Shown: positions 1-5,712 of the stretch, one piece after another
Layout of the letters: each line of letters starts with the position of its first letter
Numbering within the stretch: the first letter of the stretch is position 1
NCBI GenBank assembly: GCA_040513115.1
Contig: JBEVDW010000576.1
Coordinates: forward strand, 1 to 5,712
Source of the DNA: DATELY01 sp040513115
GTDB taxonomy: Bacteria > Pseudomonadota > Gammaproteobacteria > Steroidobacterales > Steroidobacteraceae
Length of the DNA stretch: 5,712 nt
Direction of reading: 5' to 3'
Notes under the pieces: model-generated
Seen by the model: the letters and a program-made list of their open reading frames with translations, nothing else
Database searches by the model: none
What the model was told of the DNA's origin: nothing
Translations under genes and position numbers: made by a program

Positions 1-550
1 CACGTATTCACGTGACCGCGCAGATGAGGCAAATGTCTTGGGCCGCGCGTGGGACGCGCCAACCATGTCCCTTGATCGGATGCTCTCGACCTCGGAACTG
101 CACGCTGCCATCGAGCGCGATCTCCTGTTCGTAGTGCCACCGCCCGATCGTCGAGTTGTCGGGGATGTGGTACATGAGCGGCGGTCGGAGCGCGCTGAAG
201 GCAATCCTCAGTTCCATTTTCTCCAGGATCGTCTCACGCAGCGGCCCGTCGAGAAGCATGCTCGGATGGGTGTGAATGGTCGGACCGGCGTACACGCACT
301 CCCAGCGCTGACCGGGCACGAGGCACTTCAATCGCAGCAAGGCGCCGCTCGGTCCTGCGCCGCAATCGCCCTGACCGAGGCTGCGATGGCTGAGAGACGT
401 ACCGTCGGGAAGATAAACGTAAACCTGTTCCCGCCAGATCGTCGGATCCTGTGCCCAGCGCCCGATGTGCACATAGAGCCCGCAATTGGATTCGTAGTCG
501 TGTCCGAAGAAGCAACAGCCTGCCTTGGAAGTTGATATGTCCTCGCACAT
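1..550 (-). pseudogene. Broken CrtC/DUF7064-like protein, second module (frameshifted)
   Basis: A minus-strand frame is open from 550 to 8 (180 codons). It carries a plausible beta-rich protein: a GLYVHIGRW segment, a YVYLPDG strand, then DNSTIGRWHYEQE and GHGWR. After GHGWR the frame reads VPRAAQDIC and stops at about position 8. Shifting by one base near positions 48-53 instead gives TRGPRHLPHLRGHVN, which matches TRGPRHLADVRGHIN in the neighbouring module at 531-689. The sister copy has one more base at this point, so a single-base deletion is visible directly. The gene is therefore frameshifted, and its true C-terminus lies beyond the left edge. The motif order (HYEQ, then a G-x-G-x-R-D-H-type turn, then GPR) recalls DUF7064/DUF7065 proteins related to the carotenoid 1,2-hydratase (CrtC) lipocalin-like superfamily. 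That family call is from memory and only moderately secure. No catalytic residues can be assigned. No good ribosome binding site is evident before the ATG at 550. Confidence 0.5.
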
Positions 551-743
551 CGGCGAGATGCCGTGGCCCGCGGGTGTGATCTCGCCAGCCCTGCCCCGCT
601 TTCATCTCATAAGTCTGGCCGCGAAACGCGAAGCGGGCATCGATCGACATTTCCTGCTCGTAATGCCAGCGCCCGAACGTTACGTTGTCCATCACGTCGT
701 AGCGGATGATGGGGCCGGCGCCCTTGAAGCTCGCATCATTTGC
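531..743 (-). pseudogene. Orphan C-terminal module, paralogous to the module at 1-160
   Basis: Reading leftward from 743, just after an in-frame stop (complement of 744-746), the frame gives AGPIIRYDVMDNVTFGRWHYE, followed by a GQGWRDHTRGPRHLADVRGH block. This is the same module as at 1-160: DN, GRWHYEQE, GxGWR and TRGPRHL are all shared. Here RDHTRGPR is intact, whereas the other copy is frameshifted. After GHIN the frame runs on to 234 as arginine-rich, non-protein-like sequence, and the plausible coding frame moves to that of the 550-8 segment. The module lacks its own N-terminal half. The only start in frame is a GTG at 695, inside the conserved block, so this is a fragment. The insertion sequence begins about 45 bp upstream of the stop, and no continuation of the gene is visible on the other side of it. 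Confidence 0.45.
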
Positions 744-786
744 CTACGCCGCCAGCAAGGGCGGCCTGCACCACATGACGCATCAT

Positions 787-790
787 CTAG
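787..790. repeat. Left target-site duplication CTAG
   Basis: CTAG directly abuts the left inverted repeat and matches the CTAG at 1954-1957. It is a 4-bp duplication of the size expected for IS5-group transposition. Confidence 0.75.
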
Positions 791-811
791 GGAAACTCTG
801 ATTAATCGCCG
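791..811 (+). repeat. Left terminal inverted repeat of the IS
   Basis: GGAAACTCTGA is identical to the inward-reading right end. The match then loosens for 5-6 bases and resumes with CGCC. This is the end downstream of the transposase gene. Confidence 0.85.
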
Positions 812-922
812 TTTACACGCATGACCATGCGAGCTGCAGTGCTCAGATTGAAGTGTTGGCCAGTGGCGGCGATCCGCCGACCATCGTCCAGGCGGCGTTA
901 TGCGCCTGGCGTTCGCTCATCT

Positions 923-1888
923 TCATGCAGTCACTCGCAGCAGATGATTTCGAGCGTTGAACAAGTTCGTCAACGCACATGTCACCTGCAATCGATGCAG
1001 GTTCTTCGCCAAGCCGCGGTAGCGAACCTTGTTGAAACCGAAGAGGCGCTTGATCACGAGGAAGCAATGTTCGACTTTCGCACGCACCTTCGATTTAGTG
1101 CGGTTGCGACTACGTTGCTGAGCGCTCAACGCATGATGGTTCGTCGCCTTCTCTTGTGTGAAGTCTTTCGCGTGCCGGGCGCACTTGCGGATCACTTCGC
1201 GCTGGCCGCGATAAGCCGAGTCACCCCACACCCGCCGCTCTTTGCCATGCAGCAGGTACGGCAGCGCCTGGCTATCGTGGACGTTGGCTGCGCTGGCCAC
1301 CACCGAGTGAATCAGCTTGCTGCGGCTGTCCACGCCGATGTGCGCTTTCATGCCGAAGTACCACTGATTTCCCTTCTTCGTCTGATGCATCTCAGGGTCG
1401 CGCTGCTTGTCATTGTTCTTCGTCGAGGACGGTGCATTGATGATGCTGGCATCCACGATCGTGCCGGTGCTCAGCTTCATCCCTTGGCTCTTCAGGTGCG
1501 CGTTGACCTGCGCAAAGATCGCCTTGCCCAGTCGATGCTTCTCCAGCAAATGCCGGAACTTACACACGGTGGTCTCATCTGGCGCCGCTTCCCGACCCAG
1601 ATCGATGCCCACAAACTGCCGCATCGAGGCAGAGTCGTACAGCGCTTCCTCCACTGCCGGATCCGACAGATTGAACCACTGCTGCAGGAAGTAGACGCGC
1701 AGCATCCGCTCCAGCCCCACCGTCGGGCGGCCTGCACCTTCACCCTTCGGATACACCGGCTCGATCAGCGTGCACAGTTTCGCCCATGGCACGACTTGGT
1801 CCATCTGCGTCAGAAACTCATCGCGTCGCGTGCGCTTGCGATGGATCTCGAACCCTGCCGTGGCCAGACTCTGTTGCGTGGGTTTCAT
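923..1888 (-). CDS. IS5-family DDE transposase
   Basis: This 321-aa transposase cuts and joins the ends of the surrounding insertion sequence. I chose the ATG at 1888 because GGGGCGAG lies about 8 bases upstream. A TTG at 1891 would add only one residue. Near residues 53-96 is the N-terminal DUF772-type region (GRPTVGLERMLRVYFLQQW, then MRQFVGID). The catalytic domain follows. Its first Asp is D146 in TGTIVDASIINAPSS, its second is D223 in RVWGDSAYRG, and its Glu is E273 in KVRAKVEHCFLVIKRLFGF. The usual Y-x(2)-R-x(3)-E-x(6)-K spacing cannot be read strictly, but the RAKVEH...KRLFGF block is typical of the IS5 group. The conserved GMKAHIGVDS strand is at 179-188. The length is close to the usual 320-330 aa, with no internal stop or frameshift, so the enzyme is probably active. 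The long plus-strand frame across it is only its antisense shadow. Confidence 0.95.
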   Translation of the reverse strand: MKPTQQSLATAGFEIHRKRTRRDEFLTQMDQVVPWAKLCTLIEPVYPKGEGAGRPTVGLERMLRVYFLQQWFNLSDPAVEEALYDSASMRQFVGIDLGREAAPDETTVCKFRHLLEKHRLGKAIFAQVNAHLKSQGMKLSTGTIVDASIINAPSSTKNNDKQRDPEMHQTKKGNQWYFGMKAHIGVDSRSKLIHSVVASAANVHDSQALPYLLHGKERRVWGDSAYRGQREVIRKCARHAKDFTQEKATNHHALSAQQRSRNRTKSKVRAKVEHCFLVIKRLFGFNKVRYRGLAKNLHRLQVTCALTNLFNARNHLLRVTA

Positions 1889-1932
1889 CAATTTCTCGCC
1901 CCTGCTTGCGTTCGCCAGATTCTATGCGAGCC

Positions 1933-1953
1933 GGCGAATAGTTCAGAGTTTCC
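1933..1953 (-). repeat. Right terminal inverted repeat of the IS
   Basis: Read inward on the minus strand this is GGAAACTCTGAACTATTCGCC, matching the left end over its first 11 bases. It lies 45 bp upstream of the transposase start codon. Confidence 0.85.
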
Positions 1954-1957
1954 CTAG
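1954..1957. repeat. Right target-site duplication CTAG
   Basis: CTAG directly abuts the right inverted repeat and matches 787-790. Confidence 0.75.
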
Positions 1958-1966
1958 TCTTCAGCA

Positions 1967-2368
1967 ATGGTTCCCACCAGGTTGGTATTGCACACGCTCG
2001 CATCGTGTCGCGCGTTCTTAGGTTTGAACGCGCTGCAATGGTTCGTGCTCGTCGCAGTTGCCTCGTGGAGCGTGTCGCCCGGCGTTGCGAATGCAGGACC
2101 GCAGCTGCTCGAAAGTGCACTGCTCTGGGTCGAGTCGGGCAACCAGGTGCTCCCGTCAGACCGCTTCAACTATGTGGAAACAGCGGATCGAAGCCCAGTT
2201 CGGCTGGCGAGTGACGGCGGTTCACCCCATCTCACGACAGCGAGTGCACTGCGCACGCCGTGCGTCGAATCAGCCTCGTCGGTCGCATCGCTCGCCACCC
2301 CCGCTGCCGGACAGCGCACGCATTCTCCCTTTCAGCCGCGAGCCCCTCCCACCGCGCCACTGAGCTGA
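1967..2368 (+). CDS. Possible small exported hypothetical protein
   Basis: I do not recognise this 133-residue frame and cannot be sure it is a gene. In its favour, the N-terminal part has a hydrophobic core (LQWFVLVAVASWSV, about residues 24-37) followed by SPGVANAG, which resembles a signal peptide with an AxA-type cleavage site near residue 43. The next stretch (QLLESALLWVESGNQVLPSD) looks protein-like. Against it, there is no Shine-Dalgarno sequence before the ATG, the last 50 residues are low-complexity Ser/Ala/Pro, and overlapping frames on both strands are also open. It starts 9 bp outside the right target duplication of the IS and ends 68 bp before secDF. It could be the remnant of a gene disturbed by nearby rearrangement, or spurious. 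Confidence 0.25.
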   Translation: MVPTRLVLHTLASCRAFLGLNALQWFVLVAVASWSVSPGVANAGPQLLESALLWVESGNQVLPSDRFNYVETADRSPVRLASDGGSPHLTTASALRTPCVESASSVASLATPAAGQRTHSPFQPRAPPTAPLS

Positions 2369-2424
2369 GCGTCTGCGCGATCCTTGTGGTGCTGCCAATG
2401 AGCGAGCACCGTGCCGCATTGAAC

Positions 2425-2430
2425 GGGAGA
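2425..2430 (+). promoter_or_regulatory. Ribosome binding site that sets the secDF start
   Basis: GGGAGA lies 6 bases before the GTG at 2437. The in-frame ATG at 2398 has no purine-rich stretch before it. The membrane anchor expected at the N-terminus of SecD begins right after the GTG, so this site favours the shorter protein. Confidence 0.6.
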
Positions 2431-2436
2431 ACGTCT

Positions 2437-4968
2437 GTGGTTCCTTCTAAATGGAAGCTCGTCGTGTACGGGCTCGTCATTCTCGTGGGCAGTCTCATCG
2501 CGTTGCCAAGCTTTCTCACGCCGGGACAAGTAGCCGCGCTCCCCGGCTGGCTGCCGCACAAGCAAGTCGCTTTGGGTCTGGACCTTCGAGGCGGCGCTCA
2601 CCTGGTGCTGCAGATGGACGAACGCGCGCTGAACAAGCAGCAACTGGAAGCTGTGTTCGCTCAGGTCCAGGAGACGCTGCGCGAGGCCGATGTTCGTGGC
2701 GTTCACACATCGATCGAAACGGACGCGGTGGTGCTGCGCGCGACGACGAACGACGGTGCGGCTACCGCTGAACGTGCGTTACGGGCGGCTGGACGCGATG
2801 CAGATGCTGCCTCATTCGATATTGAGGTCAACGGCGCCATCATTCGACTCGGGCCGAATGAAACCGCGGCACGCGAGCGTCGCCAATCAGCTCTCCAGCA
2901 AAGCGTGGAGATTGTGAGGCGGCGCATTGATGCGATTGGCGTGGCCGAACCGACCGTTCAAGCCCTGGGCTCGAGCCGCATACTAGTGCAGCTGCCGGGG
3001 GTGCAGGACCCAGCTGCGATCCGCACGCTGCTGGGCAGCACTGCGAAGCTGACCTTACATCGCGTCGATGGCTGGCAGGATCGTGGCACAGCAATCCCGT
3101 CGCTGGACGAAATTCGCGTACCTGCGAGCGATGAGCCCATCGATTATCTGCTGCAGCGAGCACCGCTGTTACAGGGCGAACGTCTGGTTCAGGCGAATGC
3201 CACTCTCGATGGGCAAACGGGGTTGCCGGTCGTCTCATTCCGCTTCGACGACACCGGCGCGCGAATCTTCGCGAAAGTCACACGGGAGAATGTCGGTCGC
3301 CAGCTGGCCATCGTGCTCGACGGCAAGGTCATCAGCGCACCGGTCATCAACGAGCCGATCGCGGGTGGCGCGGGACAGATCGAGGGCAATTTCACAGTCG
3401 CAGAGACGAGCGCCTTGGCGGCGCTGCTGCGCGCGGGCGCGCTTCCTGTTCCTCTGCAAATCATCGAAGAGCGGATGGTCGGACCCGATCTCGGAAGCGA
3501 TGCCATCCGCATGGGTGCGCTGACGGGCCTGGCCGGTCTGCTGCTCGTGCTCGCGTTCATGACGGTCCTCTATCGCGGCTGGGGCGTCGTCGCGAACCTT
3601 GCATTACTCATCAACGTCACGCTCACACTGGCAGCGCTGACGCTCATGGGCGCAACGCTGACGCTGCCCGGCATCGCGGGCATCGTTCTCGGCATTGGCC
3701 TCGCGGTCGATGCGAACGTATTGATCAATGAACGCATCCGCGAGGAGACCCGTAAAGGCAAGAGCGCCGCAGCTGCACTCTCCGCCGGGTTCGATCGCGC
3801 GTACGCAACCATCGTCGACTCGAATCTGACGGCGCTGATCGCAACGGTCCTGCTGTTCTGGTTCGGTTCGGGACCAGTACGTGGCTTTGCGATCACGATG
3901 GCGCTGAGCATCGGCATTTCCATGTTCACTGCAGTCGGCGTGGTGCGCGCCATCATGGGAGTGTGGATTCGCCGGCAACGGCCGCGGCAATTCGTTATCG
4001 GCTCCCTGCTGCCCGCACGCTGGCGTCAGGCCACACCGGCGTTTCGGTTCATGCGGGCCCGCTTCATCGGCCTGGGCCTTTCGATGCTGCTATCGATCGC
4101 ATCGCTGTTCCTCTTCGTGACGCCGGGACTCAACTACGGCGTGGACTTCACGGGCGGCACGATCATCGAGGCGCGTGGAGCCACGCCGATGCGAATCGAG
4201 GACCTGCGCGCAAGCCTTGAACGCGCCGACCTTGGGGAGATCAGCCTGCAACATGTTGGAAGCGATGCATCGACCATCCTCGTGCGCCTGCAACAGCAGC
4301 CCGGCATCGATAGTGCCGCGCAGACAGCACTCGCGGACCGGGCCAAGGCCTCGATCCTCTCGGTTGACCCTTCGGTCACTTTCGAACGCGTCGACATCGT
4401 CGGTCCGAAGATCAGCAGCGAGCTGACAGACGCCGGCATTCTCGCGGTGCTCTTCGCTTCGGTCGCGATGTTTGCCTACATCTGGGTTCGCTTCGAATGG
4501 CACTTTGCTGTCGGTGCGATTGCGACCTTGGTGCTCGACGTGACGAAAACGGTCGGGTTCTTCGCGCTTGCGGGTCTCGAGTTCAACCTGACGGCGATCG
4601 CGGCGCTGCTGACCTTGATCGGCTACTCGGTCAATGACAAGGTCGTGGTCTACGATCGAATGCGTGAGCACCTGCGTCGGCAGCCGCAGCTGCCATTGCG
4701 CGAACTCATCGACCGCAGCATCAACGAGACGTTGAGCCGTTCCGTCTTCACATCAGTGACCGCATTTCTTGCCCTATTGCCCATGGCGATATGGGGTGGA
4801 TCTGCCGTTTCCAGTTTTGCCGTGCCTATGGTGTTTGGCATCGTGGTGGCTGCAAGCTCGTCGGTCTTCATTGCAGCACCGATTCTGCTGTTCCTGGGTG
4901 ATTGGCGGAAGAAGCGTCAGCCGCGCAGTGCCGCCAACGCCTTCGTAGCGCTGGACCTTGCGCAATAA
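2437..4968 (+). CDS. secDF: Fused protein translocase subunit SecDF
   Basis: This 843-aa inner-membrane protein fuses SecD and SecF. In the known family it works with SecYEG/SecA and uses the proton (in some species sodium) gradient to pull secreted proteins out on the periplasmic side. Residues count from the GTG at 2437. The SecD half has TM1 at about 8-28, the LGLDLRGG motif at 46-53, the large P1 periplasmic domain to about 350 (with VSFRFDDTGA and GKVISAPVINEPI), and TM2-TM6 at about 356-508. The LPGIAGIVLGIGLAVDANVL block at 410-429 contains the transport Asp D425. A short linker (about 509-540) leads to the SecF half: TM7 at 541-561, GVDFTGGT at 568-575, the P4 domain to about 655, and TM8-TM12. 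IGYSVNDKVVVYDRMRE carries D734, and R768 matches the conserved Arg. All key residues are present. The WLPH...LGLDL start and the single-chain layout resemble rhizobial SecDF (recalled). GTG was chosen for its GGGAGA site. The frame extends 59 codons further upstream, but that part looks non-coding. yajC is not adjacent. Confidence 0.96.
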   Translation: MVPSKWKLVVYGLVILVGSLIALPSFLTPGQVAALPGWLPHKQVALGLDLRGGAHLVLQMDERALNKQQLEAVFAQVQETLREADVRGVHTSIETDAVVLRATTNDGAATAERALRAAGRDADAASFDIEVNGAIIRLGPNETAARERRQSALQQSVEIVRRRIDAIGVAEPTVQALGSSRILVQLPGVQDPAAIRTLLGSTAKLTLHRVDGWQDRGTAIPSLDEIRVPASDEPIDYLLQRAPLLQGERLVQANATLDGQTGLPVVSFRFDDTGARIFAKVTRENVGRQLAIVLDGKVISAPVINEPIAGGAGQIEGNFTVAETSALAALLRAGALPVPLQIIEERMVGPDLGSDAIRMGALTGLAGLLLVLAFMTVLYRGWGVVANLALLINVTLTLAALTLMGATLTLPGIAGIVLGIGLAVDANVLINERIREETRKGKSAAAALSAGFDRAYATIVDSNLTALIATVLLFWFGSGPVRGFAITMALSIGISMFTAVGVVRAIMGVWIRRQRPRQFVIGSLLPARWRQATPAFRFMRARFIGLGLSMLLSIASLFLFVTPGLNYGVDFTGGTIIEARGATPMRIEDLRASLERADLGEISLQHVGSDASTILVRLQQQPGIDSAAQTALADRAKASILSVDPSVTFERVDIVGPKISSELTDAGILAVLFASVAMFAYIWVRFEWHFAVGAIATLVLDVTKTVGFFALAGLEFNLTAIAALLTLIGYSVNDKVVVYDRMREHLRRQPQLPLRELIDRSINETLSRSVFTSVTAFLALLPMAIWGGSAVSSFAVPMVFGIVVAASSSVFIAAPILLFLGDWRKKRQPRSAANAFVALDLAQ

Positions 4969-4979
4969 AGGGTGTCGTG

Positions 4980-5090
4980 AAGCTCGGGATGATGGCCTGT
5001 AACAGCGCCGATGCGCTAGGTCCGTTAGTGCTAAGCCTGGACTCACGGCGAACACCGAAACACGGTTCGAGTTCAGCTGTTACAGAGCTT
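4980..5090. repeat. 10-bp inverted repeat downstream of secDF, with flanking shorter arms
   Basis: CTGTAACAGC at 4997-5006 is an exact reverse complement of GCTGTTACAG at 5076-5085. Outside it, AAGCTC (4980-4985) faces GAGCTT (5085-5090). Inside the 69-bp interval, a smaller imperfect stem is possible (CGAACACCG / CGGTTCG, about 5050-5068). No T-run follows, so this is not a classical intrinsic terminator. It could fold in the secDF 3' transcript or be a remnant of an element end. Apart from this I see no gene between 4969 and 5209. Confidence 0.45.
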
Positions 5091-5209
5091 GGTGCAACAA
5101 GGGCATCGTTCCGATCTGCCGCACATCGATCGAGACATGGGCAGCTATTTCCCGCTGAAACGGTCAAGTGAGTTGCTGATGTACTCCGCTGCGTCCCCAT
5201 CGTCACGAG

Positions 5210-5445
5210 CTATTCAACTTCAATGCCGATGATCGAACCGACGAGATGCAGCCAACTTGCAGAGTAATTTTCGATCAGAGAATGCGGTCGACCAGAGGGC
5301 TGCGGATTCACGCCGAGCTTTTCTGCTAACAGCGGGATGAGTTTCTAATAGAGATCAGGTTGCTTGACGCTCCAGGCCTGTCCCCCGCAGTCCATGAAGA
5401 TTCCACATCTAACGAAATGCAACGCGCAAATTCCTTCGCTGATTA
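5210..5445 (-). pseudogene. Remnant of an unrecognised gene (C-terminal part, internal stop)
   Basis: The minus-strand frame ends at a TAG (complement of 5210-5212). It reads, in order, DSVISEGICALHFVRCGIF, MDCGGQAWSVKQPDLY, a stop (complement of 5345-5347), then KLIPLLAEKLGVNPQPSGRP, HSLIENYSASWLHLVGSI and IGIEVE. The amino-acid composition is protein-like on both sides of the stop, and QPDLY-stop-KLIPLLAEKLG reads as one helical segment with a single mutated codon. I infer a decayed coding sequence that has lost its 5' part. An ATG at 5395 could only make 16 residues before the stop. I do not recognise the family and assign no function. The upstream limit coincides with the beginning of the secDF-like relic at about 5443, which suggests a recombination joint. 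Confidence 0.45.
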
Positions 5446-5578
5446 CTGAGTCGCGTTGTGCGCGCCATCCTGGGCGAGATTCGCCGCTCAGTGCGGTGTC
5501 ACTCCCTGCCGGCACGCTGGCGTCAGGCTACCCCTAACGTTTCGGTACATGCGAGGAGTTCTGGCGCTGGGCGCCTGG
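5443..5578 (+). pseudogene. Decayed fragment of a second secDF (SecD/SecF junction region)
   Basis: This stretch repeats part of the intact secDF upstream. GTGCGCGCCATC at 5458-5469 equals 3943-3954, GCACGCTGGCGTCAGGC at 5512-5528 equals 4015-4031, and CGTTTCGGT at 5538-5546 equals 4040-4048. Translated, it gives VVRAILGEIRR, then SLPARWRQATP, then in another frame FRYMRGVLALG. The intact protein has VVRAIMGVWIRR, SLLPARWRQATP and FRFMRARFIGLG at residues 502-547. The distance between the first two blocks is 54 instead of 72 bases (an 18-base deletion), and one extra base between the last two causes a frameshift. A stop follows at about 5578. The fragment covers only the last SecD helix, the linker and the beginning of SecF, so it cannot function. 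It lies in the same orientation as secDF, about 475 bp downstream of its stop. Confidence 0.8.
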
Positions 5579-5599
5579 TGAGAACGACAGTACAGACAC

Positions 5600-5628
5600 G
5601 TGAGCAAAAGCTCACACGAATCGCTCAC
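5600..5628. promoter_or_regulatory. Palindrome GTGAGC-AAAA-GCTCAC plus third half-site
   Basis: GTGAGC (5600-5605) and GCTCAC (5610-5615) form a perfect 6-bp inverted repeat around AAAA. A further GCTCAC lies at 5623-5628, 13 bp from the previous one. It sits 19-47 bp before the ATG at 5647 of the next gene, where an operator or a leader hairpin would be expected. In RNA, the first arm could pair with either of the two later arms, giving two alternative stems. There is no T-run, so it is unlikely to be a terminator. Function is inferred from position and symmetry only. Confidence 0.35.
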
Positions 5629-5646
5629 ATGCGATACTCCGATGCA

Positions 5647-5712
5647 ATGAAATTGACGCTGATTGTCCTGATTCCATTCGTGGGCGCGCTGCTCGCAGCG
5701 TTTCTTCCCGCG
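5647..5712 (+). CDS. N-terminus of a membrane protein, probably Mrp/Pha antiporter subunit A (partial)
   Basis: The 22 visible residues begin MKLTLIVLIPFVGALLAAFL and run off the right edge. This hydrophobic start, with an I-P-F-x-G-A-L-L pattern, is typical of subunit A of multisubunit cation/proton antiporters (MrpA/PhaA) and of related proton-pumping subunits such as NuoL/NuoM. The fragment is too short to distinguish them securely. If MrpA, it would be the large subunit of an inner-membrane complex that exchanges Na+ or K+ for protons. An in-frame ATG at 5629 would add six residues (MRYSDA). I prefer 5647 because the added residues are polar and unlike the family start. Neither start has a clear Shine-Dalgarno sequence. 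A palindrome lies directly upstream and could control it. Confidence 0.5.
   Translation, partial: MKLTLIVLIPFVGALLAAFLPA

Larger units (their letters stand above)
791..1953 (-). mobile_element. Complete IS5-family insertion sequence (1163 bp)
   Basis: The left end begins GGAAACTCTGATTAATCGCC. The right end, read inward on the minus strand, begins GGAAACTCTGAACTATTCGCC. The first 11 bases are identical, and a shared CGCC follows. CTAG lies directly outside each end (787-790 and 1954-1957), which fits the 4-bp YTAR-type target duplication known for the IS5 group. Both ends and the single transposase gene are intact, and the length is usual for that group, so the copy may still be mobile. Because CTAG is itself a palindrome, its presence at both ends supports insertion but is not absolute proof. 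Confidence 0.9.

Noticed and set aside
821..1957. 378-codon open frame on the plus strand
   Set aside because: It lies antisense to the transposase, and its protein is rich in His, Arg and Leu without recognisable motifs. The minus-strand frame has a complete DDE transposase, so this is a shadow.
2114..2250. Two copies of AGTGCACTGC (2114-2123 and 2243-2252) in the secDF leader, as possible operators
   Set aside because: The copies are 129 bp apart and both lie far from the secDF start. The AGTGCACT palindrome is short enough to recur by chance in GC-rich DNA, and no promoter elements accompany it.
2058..2363. Plus-strand frame containing WKQRIEAQFGWRVTAVHP
   Set aside because: A short stretch looks protein-like, but it is surrounded by Arg/Ser/Pro-rich sequence, has no start signal and competes with two other open frames.
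2260..2436. In-frame 59-codon extension upstream of secDF
   Set aside because: The residues are Arg/Ser/Ala-rich without a domain, the ATG at 2398 lacks a ribosome site, and GGGAGA sits correctly before the GTG at 2437, where the usual membrane anchor begins.
5005..5090. tRNA-like GGTTCGAG motif in the secDF downstream region
   Set aside because: The T-loop-like bases are not flanked by a pairing T-stem, and no acceptor or anticodon arm with proper spacing can be drawn.
4868..5206. 112-codon minus-strand frame overlapping the secDF 3' end
   Set aside because: Much of it is antisense to secDF. The part beyond has no ribosome site and no protein-like pattern.

Overview
The window looks like a degraded accessory stretch of a GC-rich proteobacterial chromosome. 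The proteobacterial assignment rests on the type of the fused SecDF protein, the IS5-family element and the Mrp-antiporter-like start at the right edge. I cannot name a genus. Only two genes are intact beyond doubt: an IS transposase and a fused secDF. Much of the rest is gene debris.

Positions 1-743 (minus strand) hold a broken locus in which a module beginning at a DN...GRWHYEQE motif occurs twice. The two copies are about 529 bp apart and diverged, and the reading frame changes within the locus. It resembles CrtC/lipocalin-like DUF7064/DUF7065 proteins, a family call made from memory. Positions 791-1953 are a complete IS5-family element with matching terminal inverted repeats, CTAG on both sides and an intact DDE transposase on the minus strand. 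Positions 1958-2436 have no firm gene. They contain one possible small exported protein and the leader of secDF.

Positions 2437-4968 encode a full-length single-chain SecDF of 843 aa, the proton-driven accessory motor of the Sec translocase. It most resembles the fused SecDF of rhizobia and their relatives. No yajC lies next to it, so it may be an additional or relocated copy.

Positions 4969-5646 are intergenic but not empty. They hold a 10-bp inverted repeat, a minus-strand gene remnant with an in-frame stop (5210-5445), and a short, clearly decayed second copy of the middle of secDF (about 5443-5578). A perfect palindrome follows, with an extra half-site just upstream of the next gene. That gene starts at about 5647 and runs off the window. 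Its first 22 residues look like subunit A of an Mrp/Pha-type cation/proton antiporter.

The genes do not form an obvious operon. The main story is recombination and decay around secDF, with a possible physiological link (inference only) between an ion-gradient-driven Sec motor and a cation/proton antiporter.
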